A stretch of 64,000 nt of DNA from a bacterium (GCA_030427705.1 JAUIBR010000038.1:1-64000), one strand, 5' to 3'; shown: positions 32,172 through 41,404, numbered from the stretch's first letter. Made by a program: numbers and translations. Notes: generated by a model not told the origin, from the letters alone.

Positions 32172-33635
32172 CTACCAGAGCACTCTGACGCCAACGCCGT
32201 ACTGCTTGGGTGGAAGCGCCGAAAATGGGTTCCAAAACGAGCCGCCGTCACGCCGTTCTACCGGTGTATCGGCCTCCGGCCCGAGCCCTAGGCTCTCACG
32301 CAATTTCTTGTTGTGAACTTGCGCCAACGACTCGCGTTCATGCTCACTCATCGGGTGTTCGTCTTTGATGACGCCGATCGTGAACAGCGCGATTCCGCCG
32401 CTCATCATGAAGAAACCGCCCATGATGCCGCCTAGTTTCTGACCAGTATTGCTTGTACGCACCCCGTCCTCATCTACTTCATCTTCTGCCGAGAATCCCC
32501 ATGCCATGAGCGCAACACCACCGACCGTCATTGCAGCCCCAGTGATCCACATCCAGGGGGTGTGCCCTCTAAACTCTTCGGCGAGGTCCGGACGCTCGAC
32601 TGCGTGGTAGAAGGGAATTGGGTCCAACACCCGCCCATCCTGCCGGAAGTCCACCCCGTCAAACGTGACGCGACGTGAGAGATACAGAAGTTTCCGTTCG
32701 GCCTCGGATTTCTGCGCGTCTTGCGGGTCAATCACAGGCGTTGTGACGACGGGAGTATCCGTCGCTGAAATCGAGACGTCCGGGTCGGCCTCGGAAACCC
32801 CACGAGACAACACATTGTCCAGATTCCCCACCATCTGTGGCGTCTGCTGCCGCCCTTTTACGCCCCGTAGTTCGCGGCGTACGTAGTAGATGGCCTCTGA
32901 CGCTGTGACCTTGCCGTCACCATCATCAGCCCAGCCTCGAAGTGCGCCCAACATTAAGTAACTAAACGCCGGACGTTGTGCGCCGGGCAATTGCCCCGCG
33001 ACTTCCGTGGATTTGGCCGCCGACATCAGAACTGAGGTCGAACCAAGTTGTGGTGTGGAAGAGATTGCGATGACCGGCTGAACGCCCGCCGCCAACGCCT
33101 CACCTTCGCCGCTGCGCCCTGAGTAGCATGCGTCTAAGAGCACGACGGTGTTGTTGGACTCTGACTCCAGACTTGCGAGCAGCTCATTTTGCCGAACCCC
33201 GCGCGCCTGCAAGCTCTCTGCCGTTTGCTGTGCATCCATGCCGACCAAGATGCCGTCTTTGCCGTCAACCGTCGGCGCGCCGTGGCCGATAAAGACCCAC
33301 CAAATGGTGCCGCCTTTTCCGACATCATTCGCCGCAATCTTCGCAAACTTCAAAATACCTTCGCGTGTTGCATCTTGATTGGCCAATACGTGAACGTCTT
33401 TGACCTTCAAGCCTTGCCGCAGGAAGACCTCCCAGTCATTGGCGTTTTGCACCGCACCTGGGACATCCGGAAGAAGTAGGTAGTCCTCAATCGCGACGAT
33501 GACGGCGACGTCTTTTGTTGTCGTCGGTGCGACGGTCGGCGGCTTGTCGAGGTTGGGCCAGCTCGCAAATGCGGGGGAAGACAACAACCCTGCACAAACG
33601 AATGCCAGCACGAGCATGCATCGCGTCGTATTCAT
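32172..33635 (-). CDS. Exported caspase-like (peptidase C14) protein with C-terminal membrane helices
   Basis: The product has 487 residues. A signal peptide ends SPAFA. The caspase fold spans about residues 40-265 with the catalytic dyad visible: His118 in FIGHGAP and Cys170 in LLDACYSG. VAVIVAIEDY (first strand) and the long VLMSAA...FSYLMLGALRG helix agree. A linker and two transmembrane helices follow (about 350-370 and 400-425), then a charged tail. Bacterial metacaspase-like peptidases cleave after basic or other residues and act in regulation, defence or cell death; here an envelope location is predicted. It diverges from the histidine kinase gene. Confidence 0.85.
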   Translation of the reverse strand: MNTTRCMLVLAFVCAGLLSSPAFASWPNLDKPPTVAPTTTKDVAVIVAIEDYLLLPDVPGAVQNANDWEVFLRQGLKVKDVHVLANQDATREGILKFAKIAANDVGKGGTIWWVFIGHGAPTVDGKDGILVGMDAQQTAESLQARGVRQNELLASLESESNNTVVLLDACYSGRSGEGEALAAGVQPVIAISSTPQLGSTSVLMSAAKSTEVAGQLPGAQRPAFSYLMLGALRGWADDGDGKVTASEAIYYVRRELRGVKGRQQTPQMVGNLDNVLSRGVSEADPDVSISATDTPVVTTPVIDPQDAQKSEAERKLLYLSRRVTFDGVDFRQDGRVLDPIPFYHAVERPDLAEEFRGHTPWMWITGAAMTVGGVALMAWGFSAEDEVDEDGVRTSNTGQKLGGIMGGFFMMSGGIALFTIGVIKDEHPMSEHERESLAQVHNKKLRESLGLGPEADTPVERRDGGSFWNPFSALPPKQYGVGVRVLW

Positions 33636-33926
33636 TTCAACTCCATTGGTCAGCGCTTAACCACAGTTTATCCCAACACGGGCCTCAAACCAACATTCAC
33701 GTGATCAAGGCGGTGAGCCTTCTCGGAGGAATGTGTATCAGGTCACATTTTGTCTGCCTTGCCCGCCTATTCTCACTATTCGCACTAAATCTGGATTTTT
33801 GCTCCAAAAAGAAACCTAACCGGGACCATGAACCAACCTCCCCGGCTTCAGTTTGCCCCTTTCGTCTGGTTACAATGGTTTATTCACAGTTTAGAGCCAT
33901 TCGCGCGCAGAATTCGAGGAGGATGC
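33636..33926. other. Divergent intergenic region, no gene seen
   Basis: 291 bp separate the caspase-like gene from the GTG start of the histidine kinase. A short hairpin, AAGGC-loop-GCCTT, lies near 33706-33720. The frame open through the region from 33515 is an out-of-frame shadow of the kinase gene. An in-frame ATG at 33828 could extend the kinase N-terminus by 33 residues. No clear promoter consensus is visible. Confidence 0.4.
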
Positions 33927-36281
33927 GTGGATTCGAACGAAAAGTACCGACCGGTAACGGACGAAGAACTAGAGCATCACCAAGGCGGCCTCATGGGCAT
34001 GCTTTCTCGCGGCGCACTGCCGGTGGTGGCTTTGCTCTTCATGCTGGGATTGTTCCTGACGTATCTACAATTGTCCCGCAACCAAGACCATCTGGTCGAA
34101 AGAACTGCCGTGCAACACGCGCAGGTCTACTCACATATCCTGGACCGAATTCGCGAACTCTATGCGTCGGAAGTCGTCGAGACTGCGCGTGTCTCCGGGC
34201 TAGAAGTCACGCACGATTACCGAAACCACAACAACGCAATTCCATTGCCGATTACGCTTAGTCGCGAGCTTGAGCACAAGCTGGGGACTGGCGACACAGG
34301 CACGACAGCTCGAATCTACAGCCCTTTCCCATTCGAATGGCGCGAGAAGTTCGGAGGTCTTCCGGACCAGTTTGCTGAGGATGCATGGGCAGCATTTGAG
34401 AAGGACCCAGACCGGCAAGATTACTACGTGATCGAGCCGTACAATGGTGTCGTGTCGTTGCGATATGCGATCCCTCAGAAGATGCAGCAAAAATGCATCG
34501 AATGTCACAACAGCTACGAAGGAAGCCCGAAGACGGATTGGAAACCGGAGGACGTTCGCGGCGTGATGGAGATTGTCTATCCGCTTGAACAGGCAGAAGC
34601 ACTGGCTCGCCACTCCATCTGGGAAACGTTTGGAATTCTGAGCCCGATGCTCCTACTCGCCTTAATCATGTTGGGGCTGACGTTGGGCCAACACCGGCGG
34701 TGGAATCGTGCGCTTGAAGCACGGATTCGATCTCAAAAGAAGGCGAAAACTGCGCTCCGTATGAGTGAAGCTCGATACCGAACGGTTCTAGAGACCACAC
34801 CTGATTTCAACATGATCGTGGACGAGACCGGAACGATTGAGTTCGTCAACCGCGCGGCGAAAGCCTACGAGAACGCAACCATCGGCACGAATCTCCTCGA
34901 CTATATGGACGAGGAAACGGCTGAGAAGATGCGAGCCTCGCTCGATCGCGCACTCGTCTCTGGAAAACTGGTCTCGCTCCAGTTCCAACAGCCAGACGAC
35001 GAAGGAAACACGGTGTATTTTTCGACGCGTATTCAACGCCTCGCAGATACTGACGGGCGTCTTCTGGTCGTATCCACGGATGTTTCCGAACAACGAAGGC
35101 TCGAAACGCAGGCCCGCCAAGCTCAACGTATGCAAGCTGTTGGACGATTGGCTGGCGGAGTCGCGCACGACTTCAACAACCTTCTGACCGCAATCGTCAG
35201 CTTTAGCACGTTCGCGATGAAGGATGTCGACCCGGACGACAAGGTTTACCGCGACTTACAACAGGTCCTCGATGCCGCCGCCCGCGGTGGAGAACTTACC
35301 AAGCAGCTGCTTGCGTTCTCTCGCCACCACAAGCGCTCTACCAAGGTCGCCAACATCAACCAGACGGTGACCGCGGTCGAAGGCATGCTAAGTCGGTTGC
35401 TGGGCGCGGATGTCGAGCTTGAAGTGGTGCTAGGAAACGGCCTCAAAAACGTTCAAATCGATAGCGCATCGCTCGACCAAGTTATCGTAAATCTCGCTCT
35501 CAACGCGCGGGATGCCATGCCAGAAGGCGGACACATCGAAATCTCGACCGAAGCGTTGAGCCTTAGCGAAGCGTCTGCTGCCGCCGTCGGTCTGGGGAAC
35601 GCCGGTGACTACGTTTGTATCACCGTGGCTGACGACGGCACTGGCATGGACGAAATGACAATGCGTCACATGTTCGACCCCTTCTTCACAACCAAGCCGT
35701 CGGGCAAAGGTACCGGATTGGGTCTATCCACGTGCTGGGGCATTGTCCAACAGGCTGGCGGGCAGATCGACGTACAAAGCGAACCCGGGGTCGGCACCAC
35801 GATGCGTGTGTTCCTTCCGGGCGTCGATGCCCAAGCGACCTCTCCGGACGATTCCAACGAGAAAATCGTAGTACCCGGCGACGAAACTGTAGTCGTTGTC
35901 GAGGACGACGATTCGGTTCGTGAGTTGGTTGTGCGAGCGCTGCGCACCTACGGCTACCGAGTTTTGGAAGCTGTCGATGGCGTGGACGCGCTGGATTTGT
36001 TCGAGATCAGCCCACCAGGTTCGATCGACATGCTACTCACAGACGTCGTCATGCCGCGCATGAATGGCCCCGAGCTAGCAGATCGCGTCAGCAAGACGCA
36101 TCCCGGCGCAAAGTTACTGTACATGTCGGGCTACTCGGACGATTCGCTGTTCGAGAACTGTAAGGACGCAGAATTGCTACAGAAACCGTTTACGCCCGAA
36201 GCACTGGGGATTAAAGTCAGGGAAGTCTTAGATAGTCAGGATGACACCAGGGGAGAGAATGAATCGCGTACTCGTAGTTGA
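33927..36281 (+). CDS. Hybrid histidine kinase with c-type heme sensor domain
   Basis: The product has 784 residues. GTG 33927 is chosen because aggagg lies 4 nt upstream; an ATG at 33828 is also in frame. Transmembrane helices at 29-49 and 236-256 enclose a DUF3365/Tll0287-like periplasmic domain carrying CIECH (190-194), a c-type heme attachment site. A PAS domain follows (about 285-400), then HisKA with the phospho-accepting His in VAHDFNN, HATPase with GKGTGLGLSTCWG, and a C-terminal receiver domain (EDDDS..., Asp in LTDVVMP). Likely senses redox state or a gas. The response-regulator gene overlaps its end by 23 bp. A motif copy lies at 34355. Confidence 0.9.
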   Translation: MDSNEKYRPVTDEELEHHQGGLMGMLSRGALPVVALLFMLGLFLTYLQLSRNQDHLVERTAVQHAQVYSHILDRIRELYASEVVETARVSGLEVTHDYRNHNNAIPLPITLSRELEHKLGTGDTGTTARIYSPFPFEWREKFGGLPDQFAEDAWAAFEKDPDRQDYYVIEPYNGVVSLRYAIPQKMQQKCIECHNSYEGSPKTDWKPEDVRGVMEIVYPLEQAEALARHSIWETFGILSPMLLLALIMLGLTLGQHRRWNRALEARIRSQKKAKTALRMSEARYRTVLETTPDFNMIVDETGTIEFVNRAAKAYENATIGTNLLDYMDEETAEKMRASLDRALVSGKLVSLQFQQPDDEGNTVYFSTRIQRLADTDGRLLVVSTDVSEQRRLETQARQAQRMQAVGRLAGGVAHDFNNLLTAIVSFSTFAMKDVDPDDKVYRDLQQVLDAAARGGELTKQLLAFSRHHKRSTKVANINQTVTAVEGMLSRLLGADVELEVVLGNGLKNVQIDSASLDQVIVNLALNARDAMPEGGHIEISTEALSLSEASAAAVGLGNAGDYVCITVADDGTGMDEMTMRHMFDPFFTTKPSGKGTGLGLSTCWGIVQQAGGQIDVQSEPGVGTTMRVFLPGVDAQATSPDDSNEKIVVPGDETVVVVEDDDSVRELVVRALRTYGYRVLEAVDGVDALDLFEISPPGSIDMLLTDVVMPRMNGPELADRVSKTHPGAKLLYMSGYSDDSLFENCKDAELLQKPFTPEALGIKVREVLDSQDDTRGENESRTRS

Positions 36282-36954
36282 TGATGATGAACAGATTCGA
36301 GCCGCTGTCGCGGGCGCCTTGGAGCGCTTCGACTTCGACATCAAGACCGTAGAATCAGCCGATGAGGCTCAACTTGCGGTCGGCTCGTTTGAGCCAGACA
36401 TCATCCTTTTGGACATTATGATGCCGGGCATGTCTGGCATCGAGTTTTGCCGTCAATTACGGCAAACGAAGGATATCCCTGTCATCTTTCTCAGTGGCTT
36501 GGACACAGAGGTTGATCGAATCGTGGGTTTGGAAATCGGTGCAGACGACTATCTGACCAAGCCATTTCATCCTGGAGAGCTCCTCGCCCGAATCAAAGCG
36601 GTATTGCGGCGAACTGCCCCCAAGACCGAACCTGCTCCAAAAGAGTCGAACGGTTCGATGCTGGAACATGGACCGCTATCCATGAACCTGGATAGCCACA
36701 CGGTTCACGTTCATGAAGAACGAATCGACCTGACCAAGACTGAGTTTTTGCTGCTAAAAACAATGATGCGCTACCCCAGTAAGGTGTATTCGCGCGACGA
36801 GCTCATGTCTTCGGCGCACGGCCCAGGTACGCACGTCAGCGATAGAACGATCAATAGTCATATCCGCCGGCTACGCAGCAAACTCGAGGTCGCTGGCGTC
36901 GATCCGATCGAGACCGTTCGGGGTGTGGGCTACCGAATGTCCATTATGGAGTGA
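36259..36954 (+). CDS. OmpR/PhoB-type response regulator
   Basis: The product has 231 residues, from ATG 36259 after gggag. The receiver domain has the acidic pocket (VVDDDEQ), phospho-Asp in LLDIMMPGMSG, and Lys in LTKPFHPGE. The C-terminal winged helix (LTKTEFLLLKTMMRYPSKVYSRDELM, ISHIRRLRSKL, RGVGYRM) binds DNA. It overlaps the hybrid histidine kinase gene by 23 bp, so the two are translated together and are a cognate pair. Target genes are unknown. Confidence 0.95.
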   Translation: MNRVLVVDDDEQIRAAVAGALERFDFDIKTVESADEAQLAVGSFEPDIILLDIMMPGMSGIEFCRQLRQTKDIPVIFLSGLDTEVDRIVGLEIGADDYLTKPFHPGELLARIKAVLRRTAPKTEPAPKESNGSMLEHGPLSMNLDSHTVHVHEERIDLTKTEFLLLKTMMRYPSKVYSRDELMSSAHGPGTHVSDRTINSHIRRLRSKLEVAGVDPIETVRGVGYRMSIME

Positions 36955-37071
36955 CCTGCTCCAAATCTGCACCAAACTCATTCCAAGTTTGAACCGCAAC
37001 ACGTCACTTTTCGAAATCTGGGTCCCTTAGAGTGCAAACATCAAATGATGAACACCTAAGGAAAACAGATC

Positions 37072-37755
37072 ATGAAAACCCAAATCCTCATCGTACTCTT
37101 CGCGCTCATCGCATTCACCGGCTGCACCACGGTCAACCACCCTACGATTGGCTCCTCAGATGTCGCCAACAAGCTCGGCGTCGCAAACTGCGAAATCGAA
37201 CGTGGCATTGAGCTTTCGTACGTGAACTTCTGCACGACGAAGGACTGTGACGGCTCTAAGCTGAAATACACGAAGGTCTTCCGGGAGACCGCCATCCTGA
37301 CCAAGTCCATTGGTGAGCTGGACCGTTTGGCGTTGAAGGCAGCCTTGCAGCATCATGGACCAAACGAAGTCATCAACGCAGGAAACGAAGAACTCCCGGT
37401 CCTCCGATCAGAGCTGAACGCACTGTCCAAGAAGTTCCAGAAACTGAACCCCGCGATCGACTTCGCTGACGAAAGCGAACGTGCTCACGCTCGCACCGCC
37501 CTTGAACAAGCACGCAAACAAATCCGCGACAGCAAAGTCCGCTTGGTGCGTGCAGAGACGAATATCGGCACCATCCTTGGCCCCGACGAAGTCGTTCATG
37601 TCGCATGGCAAGATGACGCGGGCGAACACTTAGACGTCGACTCTGAGTACGTCTTCGAAATCCCTGAGTTTCAGATGCTGCGTCGTGGGGCTACCTCGAC
37701 TACGAAGCCCAACACGATCAACGCTGTCCACAAGCCAGCCTCGGCGCAGAACTAG
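37072..37755 (+). CDS. Lipoprotein, unknown function
   Basis: The product has 227 residues with a signal peptide ending AFTGC (Cys17). The mature protein is mostly alpha-helical and charged (a long helix at about residues 80-165). It contains one Cys pair (FCTTKDC). No family is recognised. A reverse copy of the dispersed motif at 37274 is read as Val-Phe-Arg; it is the last copy in the window. A terminator follows at 37795. Confidence 0.7.
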   Translation: MKTQILIVLFALIAFTGCTTVNHPTIGSSDVANKLGVANCEIERGIELSYVNFCTTKDCDGSKLKYTKVFRETAILTKSIGELDRLALKAALQHHGPNEVINAGNEELPVLRSELNALSKKFQKLNPAIDFADESERAHARTALEQARKQIRDSKVRLVRAETNIGTILGPDEVVHVAWQDDAGEHLDVDSEYVFEIPEFQMLRRGATSTTKPNTINAVHKPASAQN

Positions 37756-37765
37756 ACCGGCATCC

Positions 37766-38176
37766 TTAGGTTTTCTCTTTTGGAATGAAGTAGGAACCCT
37801 GCGCAACCGCGCAGGGTTTTTCTTTGTCCGTGGTCCAGACGCGTACCGTCGCAACGACAGTAGACCGCCCCATTTTGTCCAATACCGCCTCTGCAACGAG
37901 CTGCTCACCTAATGCAGGTCGCAGATACCGAATAGACAGCTCCGTCGTCACAGACATGGGCTCTATGCGCCCCAGTGCCCCCGAAACCAAAAACCAGATC
38001 GCGGAGTCGGCAATCGCAAACTGAGCCGGGCCTGAGATTGAGCCGCCAGGACGGATGTCCTTTTCGATATCAGTGCTGGCCGCGACCGCGTGGGTTTCGC
38101 TCACTTCCAGACACGTGACCGGCGCAACATCCCAAAGTTCACTCAACATTTGATTGATTTTGTCGACGCTCACCAT
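37766..38176 (-). CDS. PaaI-family hotdog-fold thioesterase
   Basis: The product has 136 residues, the usual size for one hotdog domain. The long central helix begins GGSISGPAQFAIADSAIWFLV, the position of the PaaI active-site residues (Gly/Asp). STTEL-like strands (SVTTELSIRYLRPAL) and VVATVRVWTTD complete the fold. Such enzymes hydrolyse acyl-CoA thioesters. Its 3' end contains the terminator hairpin of the opposite gene. It starts 96 bp after dnaK on the same strand, beyond the dnaK terminator, so it is probably separately transcribed. Confidence 0.85.
   Translation of the reverse strand: MVSVDKINQMLSELWDVAPVTCLEVSETHAVAASTDIEKDIRPGGSISGPAQFAIADSAIWFLVSGALGRIEPMSVTTELSIRYLRPALGEQLVAEAVLDKMGRSTVVATVRVWTTDKEKPCAVAQGSYFIPKEKT
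37795..37821 (+). terminator. Terminator of the lipoprotein at 37072, inside the convergent gene
   Basis: AACCCTGCGC (37795-37804) pairs perfectly with GCGCAGGGTT (37809-37818) across a 4-nt loop, followed by a T-run. It lies within the last codons of the convergent thioesterase gene, so the hairpin also encodes protein. Confidence 0.8.
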
Positions 38177-38220
38177 TTCGACTCTCCCAAGCAGGCGGGC
38201 GATTCTAAGCCTGAATCAAG

Positions 38221-38259
38221 AAAACAAAAAGCGGGCCGTATGGCCCGCTCTTGATTCAG
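38221..38259 (-). terminator. dnaK terminator
   Basis: Read leftward, AGCGGGCC-loop-GGCCCGCT (38230-38249) is followed by a T-run. An outer inverted repeat, CTTGATTCAG with its complement at 38211-38220, flanks it. Confidence 0.85.
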
Positions 38260-38272
38260 GAATTCCTGATGA

Positions 38273-40192
38273 TTAGTTCGCTTCTTCGAACTCAGCATCG
38301 ATGACGTCATCGTCATCGTCGCCACCGGCTTCAGCGCCTTCGGCATCTGCTGCGCCCTCAGCACCTGGAGCCGCTGCTCCTGCGCCGCTAGCTTGGTAGA
38401 CCTGCTCGGCTACGCCGTGGAGGAACTTCTCAAGGTCGTCGATTGCGCCTTGGACGCCGTCGACCGTGTAGTCTTCCTTCTCGTACTCAGCCTTGAGTGC
38501 CTCGATCTTGCCCTTGAGCTCGACCTTCTGGTCTTCCGACAGCTTGTCTTCCAACTCACCGACGGTCTTCTCGGCTGAGAGAACCATCGCTTCAGCGCGG
38601 TTGCGGATTTCGACGCGCTCTTTGCGCTTCTCGTCCTCAGCACGGTGCGATTCTGCCTCTTTGACCAACCGTTCGATTTCGGCTTCGTCCAGACCACTGT
38701 CCGATTCGATGCGAATCTTCTGCTCTTTGCCAGTCGCCTTGTCCTTAGCGGACACGTTCACGATACCGTTAGCATCGATGTCAAACGTGACCTCAATCTG
38801 AGGGACGCTGCGAGGTGCAGGTGGAATGCCGTCCAAGTTGAACTTGCCCAACGTCTTGTTGTCGCCAGACATCGGACGCTCACCTTGAAGGACGTGAACG
38901 GTGACAGACGTTTGATTGTCGGCAGCCGTCGAGAAGATTTCGCTCTTCTTCGTAGGAATCGTCGTATTCCGTGGAATGAGCGTCGTCATCACACCACCGA
39001 GCGTCTCGATACCGAGAGACAGTGGCGTCACGTCAAGGAGCAGGATGTCAGTGACATCACCAGCGATAACACCGGCTTGGACAGCCGCGCCGAGCGCGAC
39101 AACTTCATCCGGGTTTACACCTTTATGAGGGTCGCGGCCGAAGAATTCCGTAACCTTGGTCTGAACCATTGGCATACGGGTCGAGCCACCAACCAGAAGC
39201 ACTTCGTCAATATCTGACGACGACTTCTTCGCGTCCTCAAGTGCCTTGCGGCATGGCTCCAGCGTGCGCGCGACCAAGTCGGACACCATCGATTCAAACT
39301 TCGCACGCGACAGCTTGATGTTGAGGTGTTTTGGACCGCTTTGGTCTGCCGTGAGGAATGGAAGATTAACGTCCGTTTCCATCACGCTAGAAAGCTCAAT
39401 CTTCGCCTTCTCAGCAGCTTCCTTCAGGCGCTGAAGCACCATCTTGTCGCTCGAGACGTCGATTCCGGTGTCGCTTTTGAACTCAGAAATCAACCAGTCG
39501 ATGATGACCTGGTCAAAGTCGTCACCACCGAGGTGCGTGTCACCATTGGTGCTGATGACTTCCACCACGGAGTCGCTAACTTCCAGGATGGAGATATCAA
39601 ACGTACCACCACCAAGGTCGTAGACAGCGACGAGCTTTTCGTCAGCTTTCTGGTCAAGACCGTAAGCCAGTGCAGCGGCAGTTGGCTCGTTGACGATTCG
39701 GCGAACTTCCAGACCTGCAATGCGGCCGGCGTCTTTCGTTGCCTGGCGCTGCGAGTCGTTGAAGTAAGCAGGCACGGTGATGACAGCTTCTTTGACTTCT
39801 TCACCCAGATACTCTTCTGCAGCTCGCTTGAGCTTCATGAGGATCTTCGATGAGATTTCTGGCGGGCTGTACTTGCGGTCGCGGACTTTGATTGCCACGT
39901 CGCCGTTGTCTGCAGCCACGGCTTCGTATGGAACGCGGCCAACCTCACGGTCAGCGTCCGCGAACTTCATACCCATGAATCGCTTCACCGAGAAGATAGT
40001 GTTCTCGGGGTTCGTAATCGCCTGATTGCGTGCGATTCGGCCAACGAGCACGTCACCCTTGTCATCGAATGCGACAACAGAGGGAGTCGTACGTGCGCCC
40101 TCTTCGTTCGTGATGACCTTAGGCTCTTTGCCTTCCATGATCGCAACCACACTGTTCGTGGTTCCGAGGTCAATTCCGATGATTTTACCCAT
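38273..40192 (-). CDS. dnaK: Chaperone DnaK (Hsp70)
   Basis: The product has 639 residues, full length for DnaK. ATG 40192 follows aggag; the in-frame extension to 40267 is rejected. The ATPase begins [17 protein letters not shown], with [34 protein letters not shown] and [13 protein letters not shown]. The linker [14 protein letters not shown] leads into the substrate-binding domain, with an acidic Gly/Ala-rich end ([13 protein letters not shown]). It refolds client proteins with DnaJ and GrpE, neither of which is encoded nearby. No CIRCE element or clear heat-shock promoter was seen upstream; two direct TAACCG copies (40241, 40253) lie in the leader. Confidence 0.98.
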   Translation of the reverse strand: MGKIIGIDLGTTNSVVAIMEGKEPKVITNEEGARTTPSVVAFDDKGDVLVGRIARNQAITNPENTIFSVKRFMGMKFADADREVGRVPYEAVAADNGDVAIKVRDRKYSPPEISSKILMKLKRAAEEYLGEEVKEAVITVPAYFNDSQRQATKDAGRIAGLEVRRIVNEPTAAALAYGLDQKADEKLVAVYDLGGGTFDISILEVSDSVVEVISTNGDTHLGGDDFDQVIIDWLISEFKSDTGIDVSSDKMVLQRLKEAAEKAKIELSSVMETDVNLPFLTADQSGPKHLNIKLSRAKFESMVSDLVARTLEPCRKALEDAKKSSSDIDEVLLVGGSTRMPMVQTKVTEFFGRDPHKGVNPDEVVALGAAVQAGVIAGDVTDILLLDVTPLSLGIETLGGVMTTLIPRNTTIPTKKSEIFSTAADNQTSVTVHVLQGERPMSGDNKTLGKFNLDGIPPAPRSVPQIEVTFDIDANGIVNVSAKDKATGKEQKIRIESDSGLDEAEIERLVKEAESHRAEDEKRKERVEIRNRAEAMVLSAEKTVGELEDKLSEDQKVELKGKIEALKAEYEKEDYTVDGVQGAIDDLEKFLHGVAEQVYQASGAGAAAPGAEGAADAEGAEAGGDDDDDVIDAEFEEAN

Positions 40193-40338
40193 AACGATCT
40201 CCTGATCTGTACTTCGAGTTTTCCCTAAAACTTTTGTGTCTAACCGCGTTGCTAACCGTAGTTGCAATGCGAACGATTCGAACTCAAATCCAACTTATGC
40301 ACGTGTCAGAACCCGACAAGGGCGACACGCAAATTTAT

Positions 40339-40659
40339 TTATGCCGCTGACGTGTCATCCGCTCCGGACGACGTTGAAGAGTCCGCCGAACCTGACGATT
40401 CCCCGGAATCCCCTCCTCCGCTATCAGACGATGCGCTTGAAGAATCACTGCCAGATGATGACGTGGACCCTGGTGAGCCGCCCTTGTAATCGGTGACGTA
40501 CCAACCAGAACCTTTCAGCTGGAACGCCGGCGCGGACATTGCCCGAGTAACTTGCTTCTCGCCACACTTTGGGCAGGTATCCGGTTCGGGTTCACGCCCC
40601 AAGATCATCTCATCAAATTGGTGCCCGCAGGCTTGGCATCGGTATTCGTAGATTGGCAT
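40339..40659 (-). CDS. FmdB-family zinc-ribbon protein
   Basis: The product has 106 residues. The N-terminal 55 residues form the FmdB regulatory-type zinc ribbon: MPIYEYRCQACGHQFDE and CPKCGEK give the four-Cys metal site, and the FQLKGSGWYVTDYKG end is typical. The C-terminal half is a Ser/Gly/Asp-rich disordered tail. Function of the family is not firmly known. It lies between the molybdopterin synthase gene and dnaK on the same strand. Confidence 0.9.
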   Translation of the reverse strand: MPIYEYRCQACGHQFDEMILGREPEPDTCPKCGEKQVTRAMSAPAFQLKGSGWYVTDYKGGSPGSTSSSGSDSSSASSDSGGGDSGESSGSADSSTSSGADDTSAA

Positions 40660-40720
40660 GCGACCGCTCCTTCAGTTGGCATCCAAAACGCTGCGCAAAC
40701 TACGCACTCATTTTCAACGG

Positions 40721-41404
40721 TCAAGGCCCTTGTCCAATCCATTCCTCGCCGTCCGGACTGACTTCCTTCTTCCAGATTGGAACGATCTCTTTCAATCGGT
40801 CGATGACGAACTTCGAGGCTTCGTAGGCATTGGCCCGATGAGCATGTGAGACCGCAGTAACGACCGCCGACTCGCCGATCTCCATGCGGCCCCAACGATG
40901 GTGGATCGCGACCTCAACGCCTTCAAATTGCGTCCGCGCTTCGGCCGCACATTGCTCCAAAGACTTCAGAGCCATCTCCGGGTAAGCGTCATATTCAAGA
41001 AAAGACACGATCCGATCCCCAGTGTGATCCCGCACCGAGCCTTCGAACAGAATCACAGCGCCCTTGTCCGGTCCACGTACCAACTCCCGAACCGCCATTG
41101 GGTCGAGCGGTTGCTTTGTCAAAAGGAAGCGTCCGTCCTCTGATTTCAGGTCAACACCGCCAGAAACCGGGGGAATAAAGGCGATCTCGTCTCCGTCCTT
41201 TAGTTCGTGCTCCCACGAAACAAACTCCAAGTTCACTGCACACCGTAGGTGGCGTTTTGCACCCAACAACCACTCGGATTCATCGGATAGGTATTCGAGA
41301 ACGCCCTCGGCTGTAGGGGACGAAAGGTCCGCCAAGGACAGTTCATCGGTCTCGCGACCGAACTTCTCGCGTATCCCGGCGAAGTATCGAACTGTGATGG
41401 TCAT
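40721..41404 (-). CDS. Fused MoaD-MoaE molybdopterin synthase
   Basis: The product has 227 residues. Residues 1-83 are the MoaD sulfur carrier with a ubiquitin-like fold ending AFIPPVSGG; residues 84-227 are MoaE (ILFEGSVRDHT, IHHRWGRMEIGESAV, HAHRANAYEAS, VPIWKKE). Molybdopterin synthase moves sulfur from a MoaD C-terminal thiocarboxylate to precursor Z in molybdenum cofactor synthesis. In this fusion the Gly-Gly (82-83) is internal, so activity should need cleavage after it, as known for mycobacterial MoaX. No other moa genes are in the window. Confidence 0.9.
   Translation of the reverse strand: MTITVRYFAGIREKFGRETDELSLADLSSPTAEGVLEYLSDESEWLLGAKRHLRCAVNLEFVSWEHELKDGDEIAFIPPVSGGVDLKSEDGRFLLTKQPLDPMAVRELVRGPDKGAVILFEGSVRDHTGDRIVSFLEYDAYPEMALKSLEQCAAEARTQFEGVEVAIHHRWGRMEIGESAVVTAVSHAHRANAYEASKFVIDRLKEIVPIWKKEVSPDGEEWIGQGP

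Noticed and set aside
33515-34261. Separate gene upstream of the histidine kinase
   Set aside because: The frame overlaps the caspase-like gene antisense and the kinase gene out of frame, and it carries no recognisable features.
1102-37285. Dispersed motif explained as a recurrent protein motif (Pro-Glu-Asp-Leu)
   Set aside because: Only five of twelve genic exact copies encode that peptide. The others use four further frames, and six copies are intergenic.
40193-40338. CIRCE element or sigma-32 promoter ahead of dnaK
   Set aside because: No match to the 9-bp inverted CIRCE repeat or to CTTGAA/CCCCAT-type boxes was seen; only two TAACCG direct repeats occur.
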